A DNA stretch of 56,132 nt from JALONO01 sp038209965 (GTDB lineage: Bacteria > Bacteroidota > Bacteroidia > Cytophagales > Thermoflexibacteraceae). Where the stretch lies: positions 1 to 56,132 of the forward strand of contig JBBQXF010000013.1 in assembly GCA_038209965.1 (NCBI GenBank). Reading direction: 5' to 3'. Position numbers and translations under genes: made by a program. Under the pieces are notes generated by a model. That model did not search any database and had not been told where the DNA came from. It saw only the letters and a program-made list of their open reading frames with translations. How positions within the stretch are numbered: the first letter of the stretch is position 1; each line of letters starts with the position of its first letter. Shown one piece after another: positions 16,037-25,155 of the stretch.

Positions 16037-18349
16037 ATGAAAATTCTACACCCAGCAATTACGCTACTTTTTGCCTTTTTATTACTGTACTCCGATCTGG
16101 CCCTGGCCCAAAGCCGCTTTACCCTCAGCGGGTATGTGAAAGATGCCCTATCGGGTGAGCGGCTCATCGGCGCCAATGTATTTGACCGCCGCTCGGCCAA
16201 GGGAGCCTCCACCAACGAATACGGTTTCTATTCGCTCACACTCAATGCCGATTCGGTCTGGCTCACGGTTTCTTACACTGGCTACCAAGCCTTTGCCCTA
16301 AAAATGGCCCTCAGTGCCACTCAAACGCTCAACATTAACCTCGATCCCCTAGAAAAAACCTTGGATGAGGTCGAGATCGAGGGCGAAACTTACGAAGACA
16401 AGGTAAACTCGGGACAGATGAGCCTGACCGAAGTGCGGGTGGAAGATGCCAAAATCTTGCCCGTCATCTTTGGGGAGGTGGACATCATCAAGACCCTCCA
16501 ACTCAAGCCGGGGGTGCAGTCGGGCGGTGAGGGCACATCGGGCCTTTATGTGCGCGGTGGTGGCCCGGATCAAAACTTGATTTTGTTGGACGAGGCCACC
16601 GTTTATAATGCCAGCCACTTGTTTGGTTTTTTCAGCATTTTCAACTCCGATGTGGTCAAAAATGTGGAACTGTACAAGGGCGATTTCCCAGCGCAATTTG
16701 GGGGGCGGCTCTCATCGGTGCTCAACATCAAGCTCAAAGAAGGGAACCGGACCAAGTTGAGTGGCCAAGGTGGTTTGGGGGTGATCGCGTCCAGGCTCAC
16801 GCTGGAGGGGCCGATCCGCAAGGGCAAGTCCTCCTTCCTGCTGGCTGCCCGGCGCACGTACTTCGACGTGTTTACCCGGGCGGCCAACCGGGCCAATCAA
16901 GGCCGGTCGAATTGGGAACCATTGCCCGATTATTTTTTCCATGATTTCAACTTCAAGGCCAACTTCGATCTGGGCAAAAAGGATCAACTGTTTTTGAGCA
17001 GTTACCTTGGGCGCGACGTGTTCGGGCTGCGCAATGACAACTTCCGCTTTGGGTTCCGCTGGGGCAACACCACCACCACCCTCCGCTGGAACCACTTGTT
17101 CAGCCCCAAACTGTTTTTGAACACTTCCTTGATTTTTTCTGATTACAACTATCGGATAACCAACAGTTTTGACATTTTCAGCTTTACCTTGGCCTCGCGG
17201 ATCCGCGATTTTCAGGGCAAGGCTGATTTTGATTGGTACGCCCTGGACAGCCACCATGTCAAGTTTGGCGGTACTGTTACTCACCACGGTTTTGTCATTG
17301 GCCGATTAAATGCCGAAAGTGAAGATGGATCGCTCAATATTGGATTGGGCAATGATTATGCGGCCACTGAATTTGGGGCGTACGTCAATGACGATTTTAC
17401 TGTTAATGATCGGATCCGCCTCGATCTGGGCCTCCGGTTTTCGGGTTTTCAGAATGGCAAAAATACTTACACCGGCTGGGAGCCCCGGGTTTCGGCCACG
17501 GTAAAACTGCGCGAGCACCTATCGGCCAAGGCCAGTTACGCGGGCATGTACCAATACGTCCACTTGGTGTCCAATTCAGGGGCCTCTCTCCCCACCGATA
17601 TCTGGTACCCATCCACAGGGCGGGTGCGCCCCCAATTCTCGCAGCAAGTGGCGGGCGGGTTGAGTGCCTCGCTCTTGGACGGCCAACTGCTGCTCACCAA
17701 CGAGACGTATTACAAATGGATGCAAAACCAGATTGACTTTCGGGATGGGGCCCAACTTTTCGCCAATCCCAATTTGGAGAATGAGTTTATTTTTGGTCGT
17801 GGCTGGGCGTATGGCAATGAGATCTACTTGGAAAAACGGCGCGGGCGTACCACTGGTTGGATCGGCTACACCCTTGCCTGGTCTTGGCGGAGCTTTGCCG
17901 AAATCACGGATGGGCGGGCTTTCCACCCGCGCTACGACCGCCGCCACGACATAACGGTGGTAGTGATGCACCGCTTCAACCGCCGCCTCTCTTTTACCGG
18001 CACTTGGGTATATGGCACTGGCAACGCGGTCTCGTTGCCCATTGGCCGGTTTTTGTTGCAAGATGCCCCCGGCAGCCCCAACCAGATCATTCCCATTTAC
18101 ACCGACCGGAACGGGTTTCGCATGGCCGCCTATCATCGGCTGGATCTGGGGCTGGTCTGGAAGTTTTTCCCGCGCTGGGGGGAGTCGGACCTTACTTTCA
18201 GTCTTTACAACACGTATGACCGCCGCAATCCCTATTTCATCTATTTGGCCAGCAAACGCAATGACAACGGCCAAGTTGTTGATTTTGAAGCCCGTCAGTC
18301 GTCCTTGTTCCCCATTATCCCGGCAGTGACTTATAATTTCAAATTTTAG
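16037..18349 (+). CDS. TonB-dependent receptor with carboxypeptidase-like N-terminal domain
   Basis: 770-aa outer-membrane transporter. Residues 1-24 are a signal peptide ending ALAQ. Residues about 28-110 form the CarboxypepD_reg-like extension (SGYVKDALSGERLIGANVF). The plug follows at about 130-235 (TLQLKPGVQSGGEGTSGLYVRGG, split here in two parts: LKPGVQSGGEG and GLYVRGGG). The rest is a 22-strand barrel ending VTYNFKF with a terminal aromatic. No SusD-like partner lies next to it, so it is not a standard glycan-utilisation pair and its ligand is unknown. The 86-base gap to the divergent CPBP gene must hold both promoters. It ends 49 bases before the tRNA-modification gene on the same strand. 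Confidence 0.9.
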   Translation: MKILHPAITLLFAFLLLYSDLALAQSRFTLSGYVKDALSGERLIGANVFDRRSAKGASTNEYGFYSLTLNADSVWLTVSYTGYQAFALKMALSATQTLNINLDPLEKTLDEVEIEGETYEDKVNSGQMSLTEVRVEDAKILPVIFGEVDIIKTLQLKPGVQSGGEGTSGLYVRGGGPDQNLILLDEATVYNASHLFGFFSIFNSDVVKNVELYKGDFPAQFGGRLSSVLNIKLKEGNRTKLSGQGGLGVIASRLTLEGPIRKGKSSFLLAARRTYFDVFTRAANRANQGRSNWEPLPDYFFHDFNFKANFDLGKKDQLFLSSYLGRDVFGLRNDNFRFGFRWGNTTTTLRWNHLFSPKLFLNTSLIFSDYNYRITNSFDIFSFTLASRIRDFQGKADFDWYALDSHHVKFGGTVTHHGFVIGRLNAESEDGSLNIGLGNDYAATEFGAYVNDDFTVNDRIRLDLGLRFSGFQNGKNTYTGWEPRVSATVKLREHLSAKASYAGMYQYVHLVSNSGASLPTDIWYPSTGRVRPQFSQQVAGGLSASLLDGQLLLTNETYYKWMQNQIDFRDGAQLFANPNLENEFIFGRGWAYGNEIYLEKRRGRTTGWIGYTLAWSWRSFAEITDGRAFHPRYDRRHDITVVVMHRFNRRLSFTGTWVYGTGNAVSLPIGRFLLQDAPGSPNQIIPIYTDRNGFRMAAYHRLDLGLVWKFFPRWGESDLTFSLYNTYDRRNPYFIYLASKRNDNGQVVDFEARQSSLFPIIPAVTYNFKF

Positions 18350-18398
18350 GATTGCCCAAAAACGGATCGCCAAAAAGAGTGCAGCAAACACAAAAACC

Positions 18399-19349
18399 AT
18401 GATTGGGATCGATGTCGCCTTAGCGGCCAACTTATTGCGCCAGGGCCAGTTGGTGGCCATACCCACCGAAACCGTTTACGGTTTGGCAGGCAATGCTCTC
18501 AGTGCCAAGGCCGTAGCTGAAATCTTCCGGGCCAAGAACCGGCCTTCGTTTGACCCGCTGATCGTTCACCTCCGCGATTTTGCCAATGTGGGTGCTTATG
18601 TGAGCGAAGTGCCGGCACTGGCCCAGCAACTGGCCGATGAGTTTATGCCCGGCCCCCTCACCCTGTTGCTGCCCAAGCGCGGCTGTATCCCCGATCTGGT
18701 CACGAGCGGGTCGGCGCGGGTGGCCATCCGTGTGCCCGCGCACCCATTGGCGTTGCAGTTGCTTGGCCAATTGGATTTTCCGTTGGCCGCTCCCAGTGCC
18801 AATCCCTTTGGTTATATCAGCCCAACCACCGCCCAGCATGTGGCCCAGCAGTTGGGCGCGGTCATTGCCTACATCCTCGATGGCGGGGCTTGTGGAGTGG
18901 GCCTTGAATCCACCATTGTGGGCTTTGAGGCCGGCGAAACCGTCATCTACCGCAAAGGGGGGCTTTCGGTGGAAGCCATTCAGCAAGTAGTGGGCAAGGT
19001 GAAAGTGCGCGATCTGTCCTCCTCCAATCCCCAAGCCCCCGGAATGTTGCACAGCCATTATGCCCCCCGCGTGCCCTTGCACTTGGGCGATCTGGATGAA
19101 TTATTGGTCAAATTCAAGGGGAAAAACCTGGGGCTGCTGAATTTTCAACAACCATTTGCGTCGGTGCCCGCGGCCCAGCAGGTGCAGCTTTCCCCCAGTG
19201 GCGATTTTGCCGAGGCCGCCCGGAACCTGTTTGCCGGGTTGCGGCACTTGGATCAGTTGGGGCTGGATCTGATCGTGGCCCAGCCCCTTCCCGAAGTGGA
19301 TCTGGGCCGGGCCATCAATGACCGGTTGCGCCGGGCCGCCACGCGGTGA
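18399..19349 (+). CDS. tsaC: Threonylcarbamoyl-AMP synthase (Sua5 type)
   Basis: 316-aa enzyme that makes threonylcarbamoyl-AMP from threonine, bicarbonate and ATP for the t6A modification of ANN-decoding tRNAs. The YrdC domain covers about 1-200, with the substrate-binding segments PTETVYGLAGNA (21-32), KNRPSFDPLIVHL and APSANPFG. A C-terminal Sua5 domain (about 215-316), joined by a linker with PGMLHSHYAP, distinguishes it from the short TsaC form. The ATG at 18399 fits the family N-terminus. It follows the TonB receptor closely on the same strand but need not share its promoter. Confidence 0.92.
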   Translation: MIGIDVALAANLLRQGQLVAIPTETVYGLAGNALSAKAVAEIFRAKNRPSFDPLIVHLRDFANVGAYVSEVPALAQQLADEFMPGPLTLLLPKRGCIPDLVTSGSARVAIRVPAHPLALQLLGQLDFPLAAPSANPFGYISPTTAQHVAQQLGAVIAYILDGGACGVGLESTIVGFEAGETVIYRKGGLSVEAIQQVVGKVKVRDLSSSNPQAPGMLHSHYAPRVPLHLGDLDELLVKFKGKNLGLLNFQQPFASVPAAQQVQLSPSGDFAEAARNLFAGLRHLDQLGLDLIVAQPLPEVDLGRAINDRLRRAATR

Positions 19350-19377
19350 CCAATCGCCGGGAACAGGTTTGCACCTT

Positions 19378-19893
19378 TTATCCTTTCACTTTGGCAAACA
19401 AATGTTCGTCCACCATTTTGCCATCTTTGCAGGCAGCTTTTTGGAGGATGCCTTCCCGCACGAAGCCGTTTTTCTCCAATATCCGCATCGAAGCCGGGTT
19501 ATAGGCATAGACGAGGGCTTGGAGCCGGAGGAATCCGAGTTCGGCGAAAGCATATTGGCTCATGGCGGCCACAGCTTGGCTGGCAATGCCGCGACCCCAG
19601 TGGGCCTCGCCGAGCCAGTACCCGAGCTCGGCGGTGTAGCGCTTGATCCCTTTGCGGGCAGTGAGCCCGATGCCCCCCACCACGTTGTCGGCCACGGCAA
19701 TGGCCAGGGCGGTCAAGGGGCCGGCATCGGCGGTAAATTTGATCCAGCGGTGGGCTTCCTCAATGGTGTAGGGGTACGGGAAGTCATCGGTCAGGTTGAG
19801 CCAAATCTCCCGGTTATTGGCGTGGGTGGTGAGTGAGGCGGCATCTTCCTCCCGGAAGGGCCGCAAGCAACAGGATGGGCAATCAATTTTCAT
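19378..19893 (-). CDS. RimJ/RimL-type GNAT acetyltransferase
   Basis: 171-aa acetyltransferase of the RimJ/RimL/SpeG-like group. It has the N-terminal CLRPFREEDAASL strand-helix and an acetyl-CoA loop in HWGRGIASQAVAAM at about 102-115. A C-terminal NPASMRILEKNGFVREG motif is typical of protein N-alpha or amino-acid acetyltransferases. The frame extends to 19932 through a TTG, but the ATG at 19893 gives the expected N-terminus. It is convergent with the Sua5-type gene, only 28 bases apart. The substrate is not determinable. Confidence 0.82.
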   Translation of the reverse strand: MKIDCPSCCLRPFREEDAASLTTHANNREIWLNLTDDFPYPYTIEEAHRWIKFTADAGPLTALAIAVADNVVGGIGLTARKGIKRYTAELGYWLGEAHWGRGIASQAVAAMSQYAFAELGFLRLQALVYAYNPASMRILEKNGFVREGILQKAACKDGKMVDEHLFAKVKG

Positions 19894-19994
19894 GTACTCG
19901 TGCGACTGGGGGCGTAGTTGGGCGGTAAACAATACTCAAAAGTAAAAAGTAAGTGATTGATCAAGGCGAGACTGGATTCAACCTTGCCAAGAGT

Positions 19995-20023
19995 GGACGG
20001 AATGCACTAGGTACATTCCGTCC
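19995..20023. repeat. Perfect 10-bp inverted repeat
   Basis: GGACGGAATG and CATTCCGTCC flank a nine-base loop. It lies downstream of the VOC gene (minus strand) with no T-run on either side, so it may be a factor-dependent stop, an RNA structure or a binding site. Confidence 0.45.
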
Positions 20024-20077
20024 GGGTGAAATGGGCACTGTCCCTATGTTGGGCAAGCGATTTTGCCAGAACTTGCC

Positions 20078-21046
20078 TTATTTGTTCTCCAAATACTTGA
20101 TCCGGGCCGCTGTGCGCCCATCTTCTTGGTACATTTCCATTTGCATGCCATCGGGGGTTGTGGTAATGGCAAAAGTATAAACGGTTGGCTGGTCATTGTA
20201 CTGCATCCGCACCGGATCCAGCGCAAAGGGGTAGCCCTTGGCCGCCGCGTATTGGTGGGCCGCCGCGATGGATTGGTACATAAACCCAAGGTGATCCACC
20301 CCGTAACGAAACGTGGTCGGCTCGCGCTTGGCCACTTTTTCCCGGGCAAAGCTCAGCGCTTCCGGTTCAGAAATGACAAAAATGTGTTTGCCCACTTCCA
20401 TGACGGCGGTTTTTCCTTTTCGGGAAATCAATTTGGCCTCATACACGTCGGTAAAAAATTTAATGTGGGCATCGGTACTTTCCACAATATACTGCAAGTG
20501 ATCGATGGCAAATGGTGTAATCCCACTGTCGTCTTTGCGCTCTACTATCACGATCATGCTATAGTCGGGCCCCCAGCAAAGGGCGGCCTTGGCCCGGGGA
20601 TCGTGGGGGAGCTTACATTTTTTGTTCACAAATACCACCCCCTCTTTCTCCAGCTTGGCAACGGCCGCTTTCAGGTTTTTGGTGCCAAATGCCAGCCAGT
20701 GCATCCCGTACATGGGCGGCAGATCGGCTGCTGGCACCACCAACTCGCGGTTCCAGCGCTTGGGATCGCGCACCCGCATCCCCGGAAACGGCCCCCGGGC
20801 CGATACGTTGATCGTCGATTGCCCGGGCCGCACCAGTAGGAAATCAATGAAGGCAAACGGGTTGTTGGCTTGCTGGGCCATTGGTTTGGCCCCAAAATGC
20901 TGCATGAAATAGCGATTGGTGGAGTCGCGGTCACTCATGTAATAGTGGATATCGTCCAGCATAATGGGGGCCCGGTCAGTTTGGGCCCACGCAAACAAGG
21001 GCAAACAGCAAAGAAAAAGGAGGCTACTTTTTTTCAGGTTCATCAT
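20078..21046 (-). CDS. Exported VOC (glyoxalase/dioxygenase-fold) protein
   Basis: 322-aa protein with a signal peptide (about 1-21, ending FAWAQ) and two vicinal-oxygen-chelate half-domains, at about 25-165 and 175-315. Metal-ligand candidates are the His in DDIHYYM at the start of the first half, the His of IDHLQYIVE in the second, and the Glu in MQMEMYQED near the end. VOC proteins include glyoxalases, ring-cleaving dioxygenases and resistance proteins; none can be chosen here. An exported form is less common. ATG at 21046 is followed directly by another ATG. It appears to be a single-gene unit. Confidence 0.75.
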   Translation of the reverse strand: MMNLKKSSLLFLCCLPLFAWAQTDRAPIMLDDIHYYMSDRDSTNRYFMQHFGAKPMAQQANNPFAFIDFLLVRPGQSTINVSARGPFPGMRVRDPKRWNRELVVPAADLPPMYGMHWLAFGTKNLKAAVAKLEKEGVVFVNKKCKLPHDPRAKAALCWGPDYSMIVIVERKDDSGITPFAIDHLQYIVESTDAHIKFFTDVYEAKLISRKGKTAVMEVGKHIFVISEPEALSFAREKVAKREPTTFRYGVDHLGFMYQSIAAAHQYAAAKGYPFALDPVRMQYNDQPTVYTFAITTTPDGMQMEMYQEDGRTAARIKYLENK

Positions 21047-21306
21047 TGGTAGGATAGGAGGGAAGAGATAATTAAAAATACTGCGTTACATGACCTTTTT
21101 TCGCATCTTTCAAGGAAAAGGAGTGGTACAAGGATTAAGGGCCGAACTGGATTGGTCAAATTCCCAACTCCAGCCGGGCAAGCAGGTCAGGACAATAACT
21201 CAAAAATAGCCATTTAGTTATCAAGTCGCTGACCATCGGCCCGGTAAGGGGGAAAGACTGCAAAGACCCTGACCGAGCGCGGTCTGGTTATCTGTTCGAA
21301 AAAACT

Positions 21307-21314
21307 TAGCTTTG
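21307..21314 (+). promoter_or_regulatory. Candidate Bacteroidota -7 box for truB
   Basis: TAGCTTTG fits the TAnnTTTG -7 consensus of Bacteroidota and lies 19 bases before the truB ATG. No clear TTG at the -33 spacing was seen, so support is partial. Confidence 0.35.
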
Positions 21315-21333
21315 GGCCTATAAACAAATCAAC

Positions 21334-22041
21334 ATGCCAACCCAACCCTTTGATTTCAAGAATGGAGAAATGTTATTGGTAAACAAACCTTACCAATGGA
21401 CCTCTTTTGATGTGGTTAATAAAATCCGTTATGCAATCAGGATGCAAAAAATTGGGCACGCTGGCACACTAGATCCACTGGCCACCGGTTTATTGATCCT
21501 TTGCACCGGAAAGCTGACCAAGCAACTGGAGAGCTTACAGGGCATGGAGAAAGAATATACCGGCACAATGATGTTGGGCAAGACCACCCCTTCCTATGAT
21601 TCGGAAACCGAGGTGGATGCGGAGACCGAAACCAGCCACCTGACCGAAGCGCAAGTCCAAGCCGCCACGGCCCCGTTCATTGGCGAAATTGATCAGTTGC
21701 CCCCCATGTTTTCGGCCGTGAAAGTGGAGGGCGAAAGGCTCTACAAAAAAGCCCGCCGGGGAGAAAGCATCGAGCTGAAGGCCCGCAAGGTCAATATTTC
21801 TGTCTTTGAACTGACCGCGATCCAACTGCCCGAGGTGCATTTTCGGGTGGTGTGCGCCAAGGGTACGTACATCCGCAGCCTTGTCCATGATTTTGGCCAG
21901 GCTTTGGGCGTAGGGGCGTACATGACGGCACTGTGCCGTACCCGGATTGGTGAGCACCGGCTGGAAGACGCGTGGCAAATTGATGACTTAGTTGCCCAAA
22001 TCAAAGAAAACCCACAGACCAACAGTGAAGTATTGCCCTAA
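21334..22041 (+). CDS. truB: tRNA pseudouridine-55 synthase
   Basis: 235-aa enzyme that isomerises U55 in the T-loop of most tRNAs. The catalytic motif GHAGTLDPLATG places the nucleophilic Asp at residue 47. LLVNKPYQWTSFDV at the N-terminus, LPPMFSAVKVEGERLYKKAR and GTYIRSLVHDFGQ are all classic TruB blocks. Length is that of the short form lacking a full C-terminal PUA domain. It precedes ribF by 20 bases, the usual Bacteroidota arrangement of two co-transcribed genes. A TAnnTTTG box lies just upstream. Confidence 0.95.
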   Translation: MPTQPFDFKNGEMLLVNKPYQWTSFDVVNKIRYAIRMQKIGHAGTLDPLATGLLILCTGKLTKQLESLQGMEKEYTGTMMLGKTTPSYDSETEVDAETETSHLTEAQVQAATAPFIGEIDQLPPMFSAVKVEGERLYKKARRGESIELKARKVNISVFELTAIQLPEVHFRVVCAKGTYIRSLVHDFGQALGVGAYMTALCRTRIGEHRLEDAWQIDDLVAQIKENPQTNSEVLP

Positions 22042-22061
22042 CCGGAAAACAAATTGATTGA

Positions 22062-23015
22062 ATGCTGATCCATTACGGTTTAGAAAATTTTCCTCGCCTG
22101 CCTTATGCCCTTGTCACCGAGGGAACTTTCGACGGGGTGCACGTTGGGCATCAAAAAATATTGCAGCGGCTGCGCGAAATGGCCACCCGGGCGAGCCAAG
22201 AACTCGGCTTGCGGGCGGAAACGGTCTTGGTCACTTTCTCGCCCCACCCCCGCTTGATACTTTCACCCAACGACACGGGCCTCCGCCTCCTCTGCACTGC
22301 CGAAGAGAAAGCGGAACAATTGGCCCAGCAAGGCATCGATCACTTGGTGGTGGTCACCTTCGACCGAGCATTTGCCGAACTCAGCCCCCAAGACTATGTG
22401 GAGCAGGTGCTGGTGCGTGGCCTGCACACCCAAAAGCTGGTCGTTGGTTATGATCACCGATTTGGGCGGAAACGCCAAGGAGATTTTAATTACCTGAAAA
22501 CCAATGAAAAAAAATTTGGTTTTGAGGTAGAAGAAATCCCCCGGCAAGATGTGGATCACATCGGGGTGAGCAGCACCAAAATCCGCCAAGCCCTGGGCCA
22601 AGGCGACATGGTCACTGCCGCCCAGTATTTGGGCCGGCCCTACTCCATCAGCGGGCTGGTGGTAGAAGGCGACCAGATCGGGCGGACCATCGGTTACCCC
22701 ACCGCCAATCTGGCCACTGGCGATCCGTACAAGCTCATCCCCGCCGATGGGATTTACGCCGTGCAGGTACACGTGCGGGGCCGCTCATACGGGGGAATGC
22801 TGTACATTGGCAACCGCACCACGATCGGTGAGGGCTTGCACAAAGCCGTGGAGGTCAATATTTTTGATTTTTCGGCAACTATCTATGGCGAAAAAATCAG
22901 TGTTGATTTATTGAAACTATTGCGCCACGAAATCACTTTTGCCAGCTTGGGGGCCATGACCGACCAACTGGCCCAAGATCGCGCCGATGCTTTGGCCGTG
23001 CTGCAAAGCCTATAA
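22062..23015 (+). CDS. ribF: Bifunctional riboflavin kinase / FAD synthetase
   Basis: 317-aa enzyme that phosphorylates riboflavin to FMN and adenylates FMN to FAD. The N-terminal nucleotidyltransferase domain shows EGTFDGVHVGHQ (20-31), FSPHPRLIL and GVSSTKIRQAL. The C-terminal flavokinase domain shows IGRTIGYPTANLA at about 205-217 and GMLYIGNRTTIGEG. The start ATG at 22062 is 20 bases after the truB stop, consistent with one transcript. Nothing odd is seen; length is normal. Confidence 0.95.
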   Translation: MLIHYGLENFPRLPYALVTEGTFDGVHVGHQKILQRLREMATRASQELGLRAETVLVTFSPHPRLILSPNDTGLRLLCTAEEKAEQLAQQGIDHLVVVTFDRAFAELSPQDYVEQVLVRGLHTQKLVVGYDHRFGRKRQGDFNYLKTNEKKFGFEVEEIPRQDVDHIGVSSTKIRQALGQGDMVTAAQYLGRPYSISGLVVEGDQIGRTIGYPTANLATGDPYKLIPADGIYAVQVHVRGRSYGGMLYIGNRTTIGEGLHKAVEVNIFDFSATIYGEKISVDLLKLLRHEITFASLGAMTDQLAQDRADALAVLQSL

Positions 23016-23361
23016 CCAAGCTCCCGTCAATTTTCCTGATTTGGCTTGTGAAAGGCAGGCGCGTGGCCAAAGAGCTTGCCTTTATCCCTGGCCAAGATTT
23101 ATCGGGTTGCGCCCAGCGAACTCAGTCCAGCGACGAGTGTTGTCCGGCAATGGGCCATGGCCCCGATCGGGACGGTTTTACATCCACTATTACAACGATT
23201 TTAGTAGTTTTCTAATTTATCAACTTGATTTTCAACAACTTGCTTTGCTATTTAGTGATAAACCAATTGTGGGTGCATGCGAGTAAAATTTGGAACGTTG
23301 TAAAAGCAATTTTGTGCGCGATATGGCCTAAATTGCTTCTGGATCAATAGTCAAATTGAAA
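23016..23361. other. 346-base gap, no gene seen
   Basis: The right half (about 23175-23300) is AT-rich and probably contains the promoter of the following oxidoreductase gene. No RNA gene or strong hairpin was recognised. Confidence 0.4.
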
Positions 23362-24786
23362 ATGGAAACAACAGACAAATCGGCGGTTTCACGCCGCGAC
23401 TTTATCAAAACGGGTTCACTAGTGCTTGGGGCAGCCATGATCGTGCCGCGCCACGTTCTGGGCCGGGGATTTGTTGCGCCCAGCGACAAGCTCAATATTG
23501 CCGCCGTGGGCGTAGGTGGCAAGGGTGTGGTCAACCTCACCCAAGCGTACAACAATGGGTCGGACAACATTGTGGCCCTGTGCGACGTGGACGACCGCCA
23601 AGCCAAAGAAATGCGGCGCCAGTTCCCCAAGGCCGCTTATTACAAAGACTTCCGGGTCATGTTGGAGAAAGAAAAAAACAACATAGACGCGGTAATGGTG
23701 ACCACCCCAGACCATTTGCACGCGCTGGTGGCCCTGCCCGCCATGCAACTGGGCAAACATGTGTACGTGGAAAAACCCCTCGCCCACAACATTGCCGAGG
23801 CGCGGCTGCTCACTCAGGCCGAAGTCAAATACCGGGTGGTGACCCAAATGGGCAACCAAGGAGCCTCGGGCGAGGGCATCCGGCAGGTCCAAGAGTGGTA
23901 CGACTCGGGGCTGCTCGGCGAGGTGAACGAGGTCCATGTCTGGTCTGATCGGCCGCTGTGGCCGCAGGGCCTGCAGACCCTCACGGGCAAGCACGCGATC
24001 CCCAAAGAACTGGATTTTGACCTCTGGCTCGGCCCGGCCCCCAAGCGCAGTTACCACCCCGGCCTGCTGCCGTTCAAATGGCGCGGCTGGTGGGAGTATG
24101 GCACCGGGGCCCTGGGCGACATGGGTTGCCACATCATGGACGTGCCCTTCAAAGTGCTGGGCCTTGGCTATCCCACCGAGGCCCATGCCAGCGTGTCGCA
24201 GGTATTTTTCCAAGATTGGGAGGCAGCCACCCTGCCCGACAGTTGCCCGGCGGCCAGCATTATCCACTTCAAATACCAAAACGCCAAGGGCCAGCCCGTG
24301 AACATGACTTGGTACGACGGCGGCCTTCAACCGACCACTCCCGACGAGATGACCCCTTCGGAGGGCCTGCCACCCAATGGGATGATCTTCGTGGGCAGCA
24401 AGAACAAACTGGTGGCCGAAATGTGGGGCAGCAATCCCCGCCTGTTGCCCACTAGCAAAATGGCCGAAACCACCCTGCCCGCCAAGTCCCTCGCCCGGAT
24501 CCCGGGGGCGCACGAAGGCCACCAACAGAACTGGATCAAAGCGTGCAAAATGGGGTACGAAGAAGGGCGCAAGGCCACCACATCACCTTTCAGTTTTGCC
24601 GGGCCGCTCACCGAAACGGTGCTCATGGGCAACTTGGCCGTGCGGAGCTATAATCTCAAAGTGGGCAACAAATATGTGGGCCGCAAAAAATTGATCTGGG
24701 ACGGGCCCAACATGAAAATCACCAATTTTGATGAAGCCAACCAGTATGTCAGCCGGGTATATAACAATGGCTGGAAATTGGCCTAA
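23362..24786 (+). CDS. Tat-exported Gfo/Idh/MocA-family oxidoreductase
   Basis: 474-aa NAD(P)-dependent oxidoreductase probably acting on sugars or inositol-type compounds. Residues 10-38 form a twin-arginine signal (SRRDFIKTGSLVLGAAM), so the folded enzyme with bound cofactor would be exported to the periplasm. The Rossmann loop VGVGGKGVVN follows, then DVDDRQAKEM and VTTPDHLHA. EKPLAHNIAEA carries the catalytic Lys of the EKP motif. The C-terminal half is the substrate domain. The frame opens at a TTG at 23356, but the ATG at 23362 is preferred. It stands alone. Such exported paralogues are common in Bacteroidota, usually with unknown substrate. Confidence 0.9.
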   Translation: METTDKSAVSRRDFIKTGSLVLGAAMIVPRHVLGRGFVAPSDKLNIAAVGVGGKGVVNLTQAYNNGSDNIVALCDVDDRQAKEMRRQFPKAAYYKDFRVMLEKEKNNIDAVMVTTPDHLHALVALPAMQLGKHVYVEKPLAHNIAEARLLTQAEVKYRVVTQMGNQGASGEGIRQVQEWYDSGLLGEVNEVHVWSDRPLWPQGLQTLTGKHAIPKELDFDLWLGPAPKRSYHPGLLPFKWRGWWEYGTGALGDMGCHIMDVPFKVLGLGYPTEAHASVSQVFFQDWEAATLPDSCPAASIIHFKYQNAKGQPVNMTWYDGGLQPTTPDEMTPSEGLPPNGMIFVGSKNKLVAEMWGSNPRLLPTSKMAETTLPAKSLARIPGAHEGHQQNWIKACKMGYEEGRKATTSPFSFAGPLTETVLMGNLAVRSYNLKVGNKYVGRKKLIWDGPNMKITNFDEANQYVSRVYNNGWKLA

Positions 24787-25155
24787 AAAAGTGGGTTTAG
24801 TGAACAAATAGCCTGTTCAACTTTCTTGGCAGGTCACTAAAAAAACCAATTCTGGTCGTGGATCTATCCAACGGGCGCGGCCGGAGTTGGTTGATGAAAC
24901 CGCTGGGCGATTCATCAACTAGGTTTGGGAATGGGTTGCCCCGCTTGGGGGAGCCGAACCCTCGAACGCACAAGTTGGGCCGATGATAGATCAGAAATAG
25001 AACCCAGCGAGTATCTGCGCCAAGCAGCATTATGTGCCTAAAATCGCTACGAAGATAAAATACCTTACCGACAACGGCAGAAATAAACCGAACAGCCATT
25101 TGGCGCTATCCAGCGGCAGTGGAACCCACTTGGGCATTTCAGCCAACGCTTTTTT
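24787..25155. other. 369-base gap before the decayed island
   Basis: This separates the oxidoreductase from the hsdM pseudogene. It contains one 9-bp inverted repeat (24890-24919) and otherwise nothing I can name. Composition is still host-like at the left and becomes AT-rich from about 25150. Confidence 0.45.
24890..24919. repeat. 9-bp inverted repeat
   Basis: GTTGATGAA and TTCATCAAC are separated by 12 bases. It lies 104 bases after the oxidoreductase stop and lacks a T-run. It may be a regulatory RNA structure or an old element end. Confidence 0.4.

Noticed and set aside
23419..24525. 368-aa open frame on the minus strand
   Set aside because: It is antisense to the Gfo/Idh/MocA gene, with no motif of its own.
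24950..24990. Sequence resembling a tRNA T-arm (CGAACCCTCGAAC region)
   Set aside because: The stem does not pair over five bases with a seven-base loop, and no acceptor or anticodon arm can be drawn.
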